Shown here: piece after piece, positions 43,658-54,620 of the stretch
Position numbering within the stretch: the first letter of the stretch is position 1
Layout: every line of letters begins with the position of its first letter
DNA from: Beta vulgaris subsp. vulgaris
Lineage: Eukaryota > Streptophyta > Magnoliopsida > Caryophyllales > Amaranthaceae
Length of the DNA: 64,000 nt
Assembly: GCF_026745355.1 (NCBI RefSeq)
Contig: NC_079202.1
Span: 23,578,897-23,642,896, forward strand
Direction: 5' to 3'
The notes under the pieces: model-generated
What the model was told of the DNA's origin: nothing
Database searches by the model: none
The model's input: the letters and a program-made list of their open reading frames with translations, nothing else
Position numbers and translations under genes: made by a program

Positions 43658-45014
43658 GAAACTTCGAACTTCTGCAACATTCTTCGGGGATGGCCAATCG
43701 ACGATTGCTTTAATCTTCTCTGGGTCAACAGCACACCTTCTCTAGTAATTATGTGACCTAAAAATGCTACTTTGTTTAACCAAAAGTCACATTTACTCAA
43801 CTTCCCATACAACTTCTTTTCCCTCAAGGTCAGCAATACGGTTCTCAAGTGCTCCTCATGTGCCTTTTCAGACTTCGAATATATTAATATATCATCAATG
43901 AACACAACAACAAACTTGTCCAAATAAGGCTGGAAGTATCTATTCATCAAATCCATAAATGCTGCTGGTGCGTTAGTTAACCCGAATGGCATGACAACAA
44001 ACTCATAGTGACCATACCTTGTCCGAAACGCTGTCTTGGATATATCATTCTCCGAGACTCTCATTTGGTGATAACCGGATCGTAGATCAATCTTGGAGAA
44101 TACTGCAGCTCCTTTTAGTTGATCAAATAAGTCATCTATCCGGGGTAATGGATATCGATTCTTGATTGTAAGCTTGTTGATTTCTCTATAATCTACACAC
44201 AATCGCATTGATCCATCTTTCTTTTTCAAAACAGCACTGGGGCTCCCCAAGGTGATACACTTGGCCTAATATACCCTTTCTGTAATAATTCCTCCAATTG
44301 CTTCTTCAATTCTGCCATTTCTGCAGGGGCCATTCGGTAAGGTGCCTTTGATACTGGTGTTACTCCAGGTGCCAAATCAATATGAAAATCAACCACTCGG
44401 CTTGGTGGCAACCCAGGTAATTCATCTGGAAACACATCTGGAAATTCCCTTATTATAGGTATTTCATTCAACTGTTTTGGTTCCTTTATGGTGTCAACTA
44501 TATGGCATAAGTACCCTAAACACCCTTGCCTAAAACTTTTTATTGCCTTCATAGCGGAAACGATCTTAATGTGCGGTTTTTCTACCATTTCCTGATACAA
44601 TATCTTATTTCCCCCCAATGTCTTCAATTTCACTTTTTGCTCATAACATTCAATTAGAGCCCTATGCTTACTCAACCAATCCATCCCTAAAATTACATCA
44701 TACGGTTTCAGATCAAATCCTATAAGATCAGCTTGTAACTCAGTTCCTGAGATATTCACTAGGCAATCCCTGTATAACTTATTACACCTCACCTTAGTCC
44801 CATCGGGTATATCTATTGAGAATTCTATCTTAACTGATTCAGGAGTAGGGTTTAACTTTTTCAAGAAAGCATTCGATATAAAAGATTTGGATGCTCCAGA
44901 GTCAAATAACACATAAGCAGGAACATAACACACAGGGAATGTACCCGAAATTACATTACCTTCCACCTCCACCGAGCCTGATGTTGCACCTTCTTCCTCT
45001 GTCATGGCATACAT
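43648..45014 (-). pseudogene. Z protease and reverse transcriptase
   Basis: From 45014: MYAMTEEEGATSG..., then the protease active site VLFDSGASKSFIS (~44905), the MDWLSKHRALI loop, and the start of RT (DVFPDELPGLPPSR, MAPAEMAELKKQLEELLQKG, WGAPVLF). One frameshift at about 44240 separates this from 44250-43648, which has [43 protein letters not shown] and the catalytic [10 protein letters not shown] second shift after HIITREGV leads into the RNase H frame. All catalytic residues are present, so this is one of the better preserved pol genes of the window. Confidence 0.93.
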
Positions 45015-45015
45015 C

Positions 45016-46020
45016 TTACCGCTGCTCGACCGGAAGATCCCACGTTTCCTCCACGGTTGTTGTAGCGATTGAGTCCCACTGTGTTTCCTCCCTGTCGGTT
45101 ATCGAATCTTCCCTGGTTCCCTTGTATAACCCTACCATCATTTGTTGTACAATCTCTTGCCAGATGTCCAGGCTTTGTACATTTATAACATATGGGTACT
45201 CCAGTACAAGTAATATTTTGGCATGCATTTTCCCACATCTAGTGCATTTCTCCAACTTTTCTGGCTTTCGAGTCCGATTCATTTGCATTTGATTATTCCA
45301 TCCTTCCACCCTTGGACGCTTGTCATAATTTCCTCCTTGCTTATTCCCTCCTCTCTTCTTATTAGCTTCATCTTCCTTTTGGCAAATTCTTTCTTTTTCT
45401 AAAGCAAGATCATATAATTCCTGATAACTGCTATACTTCCCAATAAGCTTCTGGTACCTCAAATTCAGTCCCTCGAAAAATCGAGTCATCTTGAAGTTCT
45501 CAGTACTAACTAACTCAGGGACAAACCTTGACAATTCCATAAACTTGACGGCATATTCTACCACGGACATCGTCTGCTGACGCAAAATAGAAACTCTGAT
45601 TCCTTCTTCCTCTGCACTGCAGGTGGATAAAATCTTTCCCTTAACTTCACCAAAAACATTCCCAATCAAATCCGGGTTGAGTGGAAGCATCTCTCATAGT
45701 TCTCCACCATAGGTCTGCTGGGCCTTCTAAATAAAACGATGCAAGTTTAACTTTCAGATTCTCCGGGCAATTCACAACTCCCAACAATTTTTCCATATAA
45801 GAGATCCAATCTTCGAATATGATCGGATCAGTCTCCCCGTTATAAGTATTTGGCTTGTGAGCTGCTAACCTCTTATAAAATTTCCTTCAGCATCTATTTC
45901 CCGATTTACTCCTTGATTCTCTAAAATGCGAAGTAGTCGTTGATTCATTATCTCAAGGTGATTAATCCTTCCTTCCATGTCCTGATGGGACGCAGATTGA
46001 CTTGATGATCGTCTAACCAT
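45016..46020 (-). pseudogene. Z gag
   Basis: Starts with ATG at 46018-46020 (MVRRSSSQSASHQDMEGRIN). The retrotransposon gag core follows (ETDPIIFEDWISYMEKLLG, then ASFYLEGPADLWWRTM), and after one or two frameshifts (near 45880 and 45690) SVVEYAVKFMELSRFVPEL, FFEGLNLRYQ and a basic linker. The CCHC knuckle CYKCTKPGHLARDC lies in a different frame at about 45190. Order and motifs match chromovirus Gag. The start was chosen because no in-frame ATG with gag-like sequence lies upstream. Confidence 0.88.
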
Positions 46021-46377
46021 ACTTCTTTTTGTTAAGAAAGCTTTAGAAAATTTATTGACGTCTAGAGATCATTCATTCACACAGAACTATAAATGAATCA
46101 AATTTAGCACACATAAGAAACATATTTATTTTATATATAACTAGCATTACACATAGCATAACATTTACACAAAAGTAAGCTATTAGGGTTACTTCACACA
46201 TGCTATAGACATTTGTACAAAAGGCTGTAAGCCTTCAAAAAATATTCCCCTTACAAACTAAGTTTACAAAAATAAAACTTGCACACCGACATACCTATCT
46301 TACTTAGCTTATAAGGGTTTTCACTACCATACTGCCGTTATACTACATGAAGCACTGCTATTGACCTTCTAACTATT
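46021..46377 (-). other. Spacer between the upstream ORF and gag of Z
   Basis: About 360 bp without coding content on the minus strand. Confidence 0.5.
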
Positions 46378-47108
46378 TTAGTTCAACTTCACGGAATCAT
46401 ATGCATACCCACTATCGTCACTGCTACTCCCGTCACCGTCACTCTCAGGCACATAGTCTGGCTGATCCTGTGTAGAATCATCAATCTCTGACCCACTATT
46501 CCATTCCTTTTTCATTTCCGCTTTCCAAGCTCTCTAATCATTTAGTCCTTCTAGTTCTCTAGCCTTCTTAACCCAACCTTTATAAACTCAACTTTCTTCC
46601 TTTTGCCTCCCTACGCTTTGCACACTTCTCCATCTTTTCCATAATCTCCTCATCATACTGCTCCTTAGTTATAATTAATCCTTGCTTTCTGCCCTCTTGA
46701 TCTACTTCCTGAATCCTTTGGGTTACTTCCTCAACAGTTACTTCCCAACGAACATTATTCTTATCAATATTAGCTATATCAAATTCAGGATCCATTGACA
46801 TCAAAATTGCCAAGTTAGGAACAAACGGAGCCAACTTTTCCAGTAATACTCCTCCTGCAGAGAAATCCAAGGTTCACATGGTGGTAGAGTCTTTATTATG
46901 GTAAAGGATTGCACTTCAGCCTGGTATACGGGTTAGATATAGCTGGACCCATTTCTGCATTCCACCTCTCAATAGTTCTCTTTATCAGCTCAACATGGGC
47001 AGGCGCATTAAACCACTTAAAGGGAAGCGGAACCCACTTATCAGGCTCTTGCATACTTGGGACATAATTACCCACTTCCTCAATGATATCATCACTAATC
47101 TGACTCAT
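46378..47108 (-). pseudogene. Extra open region upstream of Z gag, unknown product
   Basis: Not recognised. Three open pieces on the same strand as gag, in successive frames, would give ~240 codons: MSQISDDIIEEVGNYVPSMQ... (47108-46896), FSAGGVLLEKLAPFVPNLAI... with a charged, probably helical stretch rich in E, K and R (46870-46580), and an acidic end, DYVPESDGDGSSSDDSGYAY, closing with a stop at 46378-46380. The breaks may be frameshifts; at 46860 a TTCTCTGCAG|GAGGAG sequence also looks like a splice acceptor. Part of it (the FSAGGVLL segment) recurs at 47881-47905 in the Y element, which suggests that related elements share it. Ogre elements have an ORF before gag, but Z has chromovirus-type pol. 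Confidence 0.5.
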
Positions 47109-47276
47109 CTACAAAATAAATTAGTAATTACTAGCTATCTAAATAACCTTACTACCCATAAAGATAAAACACACATATTATAAATAAAGATAAAACACAT
47201 ATATGCACTTTGGCACTTCACATATTAAGACGCCGGAATTTCTTTTTTTTTTTCTTTTTTTTTAAAACCTAATTTA

Positions 47277-47288
47277 GCTCGGATACCA
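47277..47288 (-). other. Primer-binding site of Z
   Basis: Plus strand GCTCGGATACCA, i.e. TGGTATCCGAGC on the minus strand, one mismatch from the tRNA-Met site, three bases from the LTR start. Between it and the upstream ORF (47109-47276) lies AT-rich leader with T runs at 47241-47263. Confidence 0.85.
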
Positions 47289-47290
47289 TT

Positions 47291-47880
47291 TGTAACAACC
47301 CATGTTTCATTAACCAGCTTTTATAAATAAGTGCAACGGAAGCCTTGGTTAACAAAACTCGGACCATCACCATGACATCATCTAATGGAAATTGGATGAT
47401 ATCGTGAGAAATAACGAACTTATACAGAGAAACACTTTTATACAACCAAACTGATAATATACAACCCTTATTCCTTATACTTACTGATTTACATACATAG
47501 CATCGACCAACTATGTCGGATTACAAAAACTAGCTTTAAAACGACATCTCACGAGCGTAAAGCTTAGAGTTTGAGATCAAAAGCTACACTTTAAACATAA
47601 CTACAGAGCATGCAACACTGCATATATACAAGTTATCACTTGAGCACAGCAAAAGCAGAGACACGATCATAACGTCTTTAGAAACCTGCATCATCAGGAA
47701 CTACTGCTCCCCACCAGGAACAGGTTCCAAGAACAAGCGTCAGCCAAAAAGCTGAGTACTAAGTTTATTACCATGTAAAACATACTTTAGTGGTACTTGC
47801 TTTCGAAATAACCTAAGAACCACCAGATAATCACAAGTTACCATGAGTTAATCAACGCATAAAACAAAAATAAGATTATT
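47291..47880 (-). repeat. Truncated 5' LTR of Z
   Basis: Begins TGTAACAACCCATG and matches 39053-39640; it is cut off after 590 bp and joined to the leader of a Y element. Confidence 0.9.
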
Positions 47881-47975
47881 TCCCAGTAATACTCCTCCTG
47901 CAGAGAACTCCAATTTTCAACCAAATAAGATTTTCGAAAAATTATTAGGTTAATTATAATAGCTCTGATACCACT
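47881..47975 (-). other. Leader of a Y element with PBS
   Basis: Contains GCTCTGATACCA (47962-47973), a perfect tRNA-Met primer site on the minus strand, and at its left end CCAGTAATACTCCTCCTGCA, which also occurs at about 46843-46862 within the extra ORF of Z. Elements Y and Z thus share internal sequence although their LTRs differ. Confidence 0.8.
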
Positions 47976-50410
47976 TGTAACAGCCCGAATTTTCCCGACC
48001 AACTTACAAAGGATTAAGCACAGCGAAAGAGACTCTAGTCGAGATAACCCGAACTATTACCATCACACTCACCGAACTACATCGGAGAGTGTAGAACTCA
48101 ATTCCCAACTCTATTCAAATTAATTAACTATTGCAACTACACTCTGATTCTCAGACTTTATTCCCATAAATATCTACAGAAAATTCGATAGAGTTTCCTT
48201 TGAAAATAGGACAACGCTAAAGCGAAAAATGATTTAACCCTGTTTGCAAATTCAATTTATAAGATATTTCCAAATCCCAAAGCTCAACAACCTCAACGCT
48301 TTCGCGGAGCAACAACCAACAGAGAATCAGGAGCACTAGCTAACGGTTCTTAAATGAAGAAAATACATTATAGAAAATAGACGATTTAACTTTTACAAGT
48401 GGAGCGTCCTCACTTCAATAACAAATATAATACTGCACCATCTCGTATCCGCTTCAGCTTGCACAAGAATAACTCACGGTTTCAACCTGAAACATATAAG
48501 ATACTGCCACCCACCAAGTGACAGGCCACAGAAATGACAAAACAACGTACACACATCAGCAAAGCTGAGTACTAACCCATAAACAAGAGTAATACATGCT
48601 TTGGTGGCTTTTACTTGAAAACGACTCAACTGTCAACATAATCACATTGTCATAACATGCATCACATCAACTCATGTTGACAACATACTTATACATCTTT
48701 ATCTGATTGTTCCTTTTCCACTACGTCGTCATTCACAGAAAAGTAAACCCAACAACGTAACTTCAAACAATCTTGTAACTGATATATCTTATATAGAAAC
48801 TGATTAGTTAACCTTTCAATATATCACGATCCCTTATGAGGAATCTGGGTTACCAACTTTGATATAAGCAATATACTTTACTTCCTTTAATTGATTTCTT
48901 ATCAGAATCCAAACTTATGCTTTCATACTTTATTAATCAATCCCTTAAACCGTCCTACACAAACCTTTATGAGGCAACAAATAACATAATAACATTCCCT
49001 ATCATAACGATTCCTTATCGAGAATTCAATAACGAGATACGATTCCTTATCAGGAATCCACATAACAAGATATGATTCCTTATCAGGAATCTAACGTTAG
49101 TATCACTTACCATGATATGCCTCCTTATCAGGAAACCAATATCGATATTCATATTCATATACTGAATAAACATTCACTACTTACCTGATATGATTCCTTA
49201 TCGGGAATCCAATATCGAAACAACTTACCACGATACGATTCCTTATCGGGAATCCATTATCGATATAACTTTCATACTCTGAGATAACATTCCTTTTAAC
49301 CAGGGGGAAAGAGAACGCGGCGGAGGAGACAAAGCTTACACTCCGACAGTGGGGGTCGTCACCCAACCATTCGCTTTACTTTTGGCCAATAACCGCGACT
49401 AGTCCGGAGTACATTTTTTTCCGCTGATTTCATCAGCCATCCACAGGTTTCACATTACCTGATATAACGCCCGATTATCGCCCCACAGAGCAATGGGCAA
49501 GTTTCCCTGTGGGGCCCCTAAGGTTCACAGTCCATGGGGCACTGTTCATGTCACCTCATCCGTCGACTCAGACGAGGCTACTTTCCCCTTTCAGCTTCCT
49601 TTCGATTATTGTTCATAATTCAATCGCCATTCTTAGAACTATTCCATAGTTATAGTAATCCTTGACAATCATCGAACAACAAGCAAGGCTTTCTCTTAGA
49701 GAGTTATAATCACTTAAGTATTTCGAGGCCAATATAGTTATGCATTTCGATTCAACTCAATTACAATTACAAAACATACTTACCACACAAGTAACCAATC
49801 ATATTCTGTAAAATACCCAACCATAGTGACAATAGGTCTCTCAGCTAGAATTAACTAGCGAGAGTTACTAACCCGATTCCACACATCACATACTTTTGCA
49901 TATAGATAGTTCATATTGTTTTTCACTTTACCGATATCTATGTAGACTCATCTCAATAATGATAATAACCGTTATTAAACACCATCAACAATTACAATAA
50001 GTCTCTCTCTTAGAATTAACTAAGGAGAGTTAGCGCCACAACTCAAGATTCATGAAACAAAGGTTAATTAGACCTAATTCATTATGGGCCATGTTATATC
50101 GTAAGTTCGATTCCAATAACAACCATTAGTGGATCATAATCTTACTTAATATAGCGAGTCAACCTCTCTTCTAATTAGAAGTCATTCATTGTGTAATGCA
50201 AACTACTTTAAAGTAATGTACAAACTTGCACTTACTTAAGTAATCTCATAAATCAAGTTAGTCCTCCGAATTCTAATCAATCAACATCACTTTATTATAT
50301 TATTCTATTTATAGCTATCCAATTAAATACTTTATCATACACATCTTCACCGATCTACTCCATAGTTAAGTAATCTAACTTTCATACTCTTCATATTATT
50401 TTGTGCCATA
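47976..50410 (-). repeat. LTR of family Y (5' LTR)
   Basis: Starts TGTAACAGCCCGAATTTTCC right after the primer-binding site. It includes the array of GATTCC...GGAATC hairpin motifs (48828-49254) and the GC-rich module (about 49309-49590). The far end is not clean: an X LTR end fragment begins at about 50411. The open frames inside are not genes. Confidence 0.85.
48828..49254. repeat. Array of GATTCCTTATCGGGAATC hairpin motifs
   Basis: Seven 18-bp imperfect palindromes at 48828, 49009, 49041, 49074, 49119, 49192 and 49237, with arms GATTCC/GGAATC and a six-base loop. Spacing is irregular (about 30 to 75 bp, with one larger gap). The inverted copy Y1 has five more. Confidence 0.88.
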
Positions 50411-50459
50411 ATGAATATAATTAGCATTAAATAAACGTTCTTAAAAACAGGACTATTAT
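50411..50459 (-). repeat. X LTR terminal fragment
   Basis: About 49 bp equal to the end of LTR X (AATGAATATAATTAGCATTA...), joined at GACTATTATA to sequence that matches the start of the Y leader in opposite orientation (TATAATTAACCTAATAATT). Confidence 0.8.
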
Positions 50460-52642
50460 AATTAACCTAATAATTATGAATTGAACTTGTTACTATGGTG
50501 TTCATTGTATGGTATAAGTTTCAATTTGATTTATGTTTGTGGAGAAATATGAATTTCAATTGGTGTTTATAAGTATACTTGGAATAACTGATTTGAACGT
50601 TCCTCTTGGTTGATGTATTGAAATTTGATATTCAACCTTATTGTTTAATTCAGATTTAATTGATAGTACCAAGTTAGCATGATTCTGGCTATATTAATGT
50701 TGTTGTTAATATTGTTGTGGATATGTATTGGATTGTTTTATAACATTACCATTTAGTTATTAATTTGAAATTAAGTAATTTGAGTATAGGATTGAGATTA
50801 TATTCGTTATTAAAGAATGTTTGTAATAAAACCTTATTTTCAATATGATGAAGAATAAGCATCTAGTTCAAATAGTTTCATTTGCGAGCAAAGTTAGTTG
50901 GTTGTTTCCATTCTTACTGGTGAGACCGTTATTGGAATTGAACATGTTAGGGTAGTTTACCACTATTGAAGATGATTTAATAAGTCCTTGGTGAGTTCTT
51001 GTTGAGTAAGACGTAATCGAGTTATTCTTATTTAATTGAGTTGGATGAATAATTGTTATTATTTGGTAATTAAGGCATCGGAATGTTATGAGTTAGTAAG
51101 AGACAACCTAAGTTTTTTTGGTCCTAATGTTGGTAGAAAGTTTCTAATCTGTGTATAGTATTTTATATTGTCAAAATAAATAGTTGAAGCTCACAGTTGA
51201 GTTATAAGTTAAGAGAATAGCAACTAGAAAGTTGTATTGGTTATATTAACTGGTTGAGAACTATTTAACTACATTCTATAGCCCAAGTGATCATGTCAGT
51301 TGACTTTACTAAAGTAGGAAAGGAATTGGTAAAATGTTGATTTATCAAGAGTGTTAAAGGTAGTTAATAGCTCATGAAGTCCAATAGCAAAGTTAGTGTA
51401 AATATATCTTAGTAGTTACTTCATAAATGGTTTAACATAGTCAAGTGTAGAACTCTATTTATAATTTACTAAAAGGGAGTTAAGATGTCTATTCGTGTTA
51501 GTAATACTTATTAAATAAAGTTGGTAGTTCAGTAAGCTATTCCTATGTTGGTTATAAGGCAAATCATTATCCATTTCTTTGTTTCATGATTGAAAGTTGA
51601 GTTAATCAAGGTTAACTTGTAAGAGATTCGGTTTGATTGACTTTTAAATAAATGTTGTGAGTTGGTTGGAGGTGGGAGTAATTCTAAAATAATTGACCAA
51701 TGTTAATGAAATGAAGAGTATTGAACTTAGCTTACCTAGTAATGTATCAAGGATGCCTTTTATAAAGAATTTCCGTTTGATGACTGTAGATGGAGTAAAG
51801 TAATAAAGTCGGATTATCAGATTAGTATCTACTAGTTTATATTAGTACTTGAGTTCAACTACGTAGTAAATATAAGTTGTGAAATACTTTAAAGAGGCCT
51901 CGAATATATGTTTGAGTAGTACTCTTAAGGACATGAGTTGGACTTGGCCTATGTGATTATGAGTGCACCATTGTGAGTGGATTCATCGTTGATTGTGTAA
52001 TTAGTATTCAGATAATGGTAACTACTTTATATCAATATAGTCTTAAGAACCTTAATATGGGATGTATAAGTTAACTCTCCTTAATTAATTATAAGAGAGA
52101 GACTTATTGTATTTATTGGTGTGTTTGATGACAATTGTTATTGCTAGTGAGATATATGTCGATTGATAACAATGAAGTATTTAGAGTACAAACTACTATA
52201 AGCGAGAATATGAGTTATGCAATTGTGAATTAGTAACTCTCGTGTATAAAATTATTACGGTTTATAAGTTATGTGATTTAAATTGAGTTGAATCTAGTTG
52301 CATAACTACGCTGACCTTGAAATTCATAAGAAAGCGCGGTAGCATGTGATTATAGTTTTCTAGAGTGAAGTCTTCTAGTATGGTTGGTTATGCAACAATT
52401 GTCTATAATTACTAAAGTTATTGGATGAGTTCCAAGAATGATATGATTGAGTTATGAACGAAAATGGAAAGAATTTGAAAGGGGAAAGTAGCCTCGTCTG
52501 AGTCCACGAATGAGGTGACACGAACAGTGCCCCATGGACTGTGAACCTTGGGGGCCCCACAGGGAAACCTGCCCATTGCTATGTGGGGCGATAATCGGGC
52601 GTTATATCAGGTAATGTGAAACCTGTGGATGGCTGATGAAAT
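50460..52642 (+). repeat. Inverted, diverged Y-family LTR (Y')
   Basis: The right part (about 52080-52642) is the reverse complement of a sequence related to 49420-50050: the GC-rich module is at 52470-52642, and AGAGAGAGACTTATTGTA at 52104 mirrors TACAATAAGTCTCTCTCTTA at 49995. The left part (50460-52080) is AT-rich without genes and only weakly alignable. It is fused to X4 at a shared CAGCGGAAAAA. Confidence 0.7.
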
Positions 52643-54620
52643 CAGCGGAAAAATATCCTTAAATACACCAATATCTCCAATAATATTCTCAAATATCATA
52701 TACAACGAAACATAAATAACTATTCTCAAATCAGCTATCCAAAATACAAGCTTAATCCATAAGCCACTATGACACCTTGATCTTCCTTCACTTCGAATTC
52801 CGAGCTCTGAATATCAAACCTGCAAATTAAGGGGAGAAATACAAAACAAACAAAATTCCAAAATGAGTGGAAAACTCGTAACCTTTATTTCAGCCCGTTA
52901 TAAACATTTTATTTGTCAAATCATTTCTTTCCGTTACAACGCTGGCATAGTTCACTCTCTTAAACAAATTAGTGGCAAGTACAGGCTTTGGACAAAAGAC
53001 AAATGCTGTCTCCAAGGTTTGTTATGGAGCCCAGCAATACTACCCCAAGGTTCGTTATAGAGCGTAGCCGACCGTATCAGGTCAAAAGAGTAACCATCCT
53101 CCACCCATACCTTGCCCACTTTCTATTTTCAGTTCATAAACTAAGCCAGCAAAACAGTTGCGTATTCATAATCAATCAATGACATTTCATCATCACATTC
53201 ATATCTATGGCCATAGTACGAACTTAAGTATCAAAAACATAGATCCACACACACATGGGCATGAGTAAATTATTTTTACTGAACATAAAAGTTACCTGAA
53301 TTGCAATCCAGTCCCTTAGCTTCGACAATAAGAATTTTGAGAACTTCACAACTCCATCAACTCTCTTGAAATTCATAACAATCCTGCAACATTAACCTCA
53401 GAATTATAACAATAATTAATAACTAATCTTAACTAATCTAATCCAACACAATCCACTATGCTAATCAAACTAAATGCCACAACTAGAAACTAACTAATTC
53501 TATATAACTTCCAAACTTATCTTGCCAACTCCAATCTAACATATTACTAGTAGTAACAATCACTAACGAATTATACTAAATTAACATAAGAAATCGTAAC
53601 CCATAACTCTTTTATGAAATCTTGGAAATACTAACTGAGATTAGCAATCAACTACAAAACTAATTTGTAATTTAGTGAGACTGCGATAACTCTAACAACA
53701 ACAACATTGCACCACCATTAATAATATCATTACAATTATAATTCAACAACAACAAATCCACAAGAGGAAAAAACAGTACAAGAAAACTACCTAGTAGTAA
53801 CGTCGGCTTAGTGTGGCTTCACTCACACACAACACCAACTGATTTCTGGAGAGGAAAGAATGGGACAACAGTAGCAGTAGCCCAACAGCAAGTACACAAC
53901 AACAACAGTAACACCGGCGAGAAGAGCAGCAGCGAGCCAAAACAGGGGAGGGAAAAACCACGGCAGCAACAACAACAAGAAGGAAAAGAGAAAGAAAACA
54001 ACCACGACAGCAACGACCACGATGTTTCACCGGCAAGGTAGCACCGGCAGATCAGTGGAGCATCACCGGAAGTGAACGAAAATCATAGGACCCGCAGCAC
54101 AGCACGAGCAGAGGAGAGAGAGTGTTTCGAGGGGGGAAAGAGAAACACACCGCGGTGGCCGACATCAAAGCTCCGACGAGGAGTAACTCCGAGCAGCGAC
54201 GAAGCACCGTGAAAGGGAAGCAGATGAGAACAAAAGAAAAGAGAAACAGGGGATTTGGGGTTTCTTGGGGTTTTGAGTTCTCACGGGGAAAGAGAGGAAA
54301 TGGGGTTTGGGATTTTGGTTACTCACTTGACCGACATGAAGGGAGAATTTGTGGGTTATCTTTCAAAAGCAACCGACAACATTAAAGGATGGGACCCGAC
54401 TTCGTTTTCTATTTGGGCCAAATACCGCTCAACTAAATGCACAAAATTCAAAACATAAAATAATAATAATAATCTCATAAAATTAGATAAATAAATACAT
54501 TACAACACGACATTATAATTCACATTCCACATGTCAAATAAAATAAGATTTCCGAAACATAATTAACTTAATGAATATAATTAGCATTAAATAAACATTC
54601 TTAAAAACAGGGCTATTACA
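52643..54620 (-). repeat. Truncated LTR X4
   Basis: Matches X1 from its CAGCGGAAAAATATCC (about LTR position 85) to the end GGGCTATTACA, followed by the GATAT duplication. The first ~85 bp are replaced by Y' sequence. Very similar to X1 and X2. Confidence 0.92.

Larger units (their letters stand above)
39053..47880 (-). mobile_element. Gypsy element Z, nearly complete, minus strand
   Basis: A chromodomain-carrying Ty3/gypsy element with gag, protease, RT, RNase H, integrase and, upstream of gag, an additional open region. The 3' LTR (39053-41518) lacks only its outermost 18 bp compared with the other copy; the 5' LTR keeps just its inner-side start (47291-47880). Both outer ends were lost by rearrangement, so no target duplication can be read. 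Confidence 0.92.
30827..54620. mobile_element. Rearranged gypsy block inserted in TNPD
   Basis: 23.8 kb bounded by TGTAACAGCC on the left and GGGCTATTACA on the right, with a perfect 5-bp duplication GATAT (30822-30826 and 54621-54625). Deleting the block and one GATAT rejoins the TNPD frame (LDLDAY|HYNSGG). Both outer ends are LTRs of the same family X, so the original event was one X insertion, later enlarged by nested insertions, LTR recombination and deletions. Inside are X, Z and Y family pieces, listed separately. Confidence 0.9.

Noticed and set aside
48828..49254. CRISPR-like array in LTR Y
   Set aside because: Repeats are short palindromes with irregular spacing inside a plant LTR; no cas genes and a eukaryotic context.
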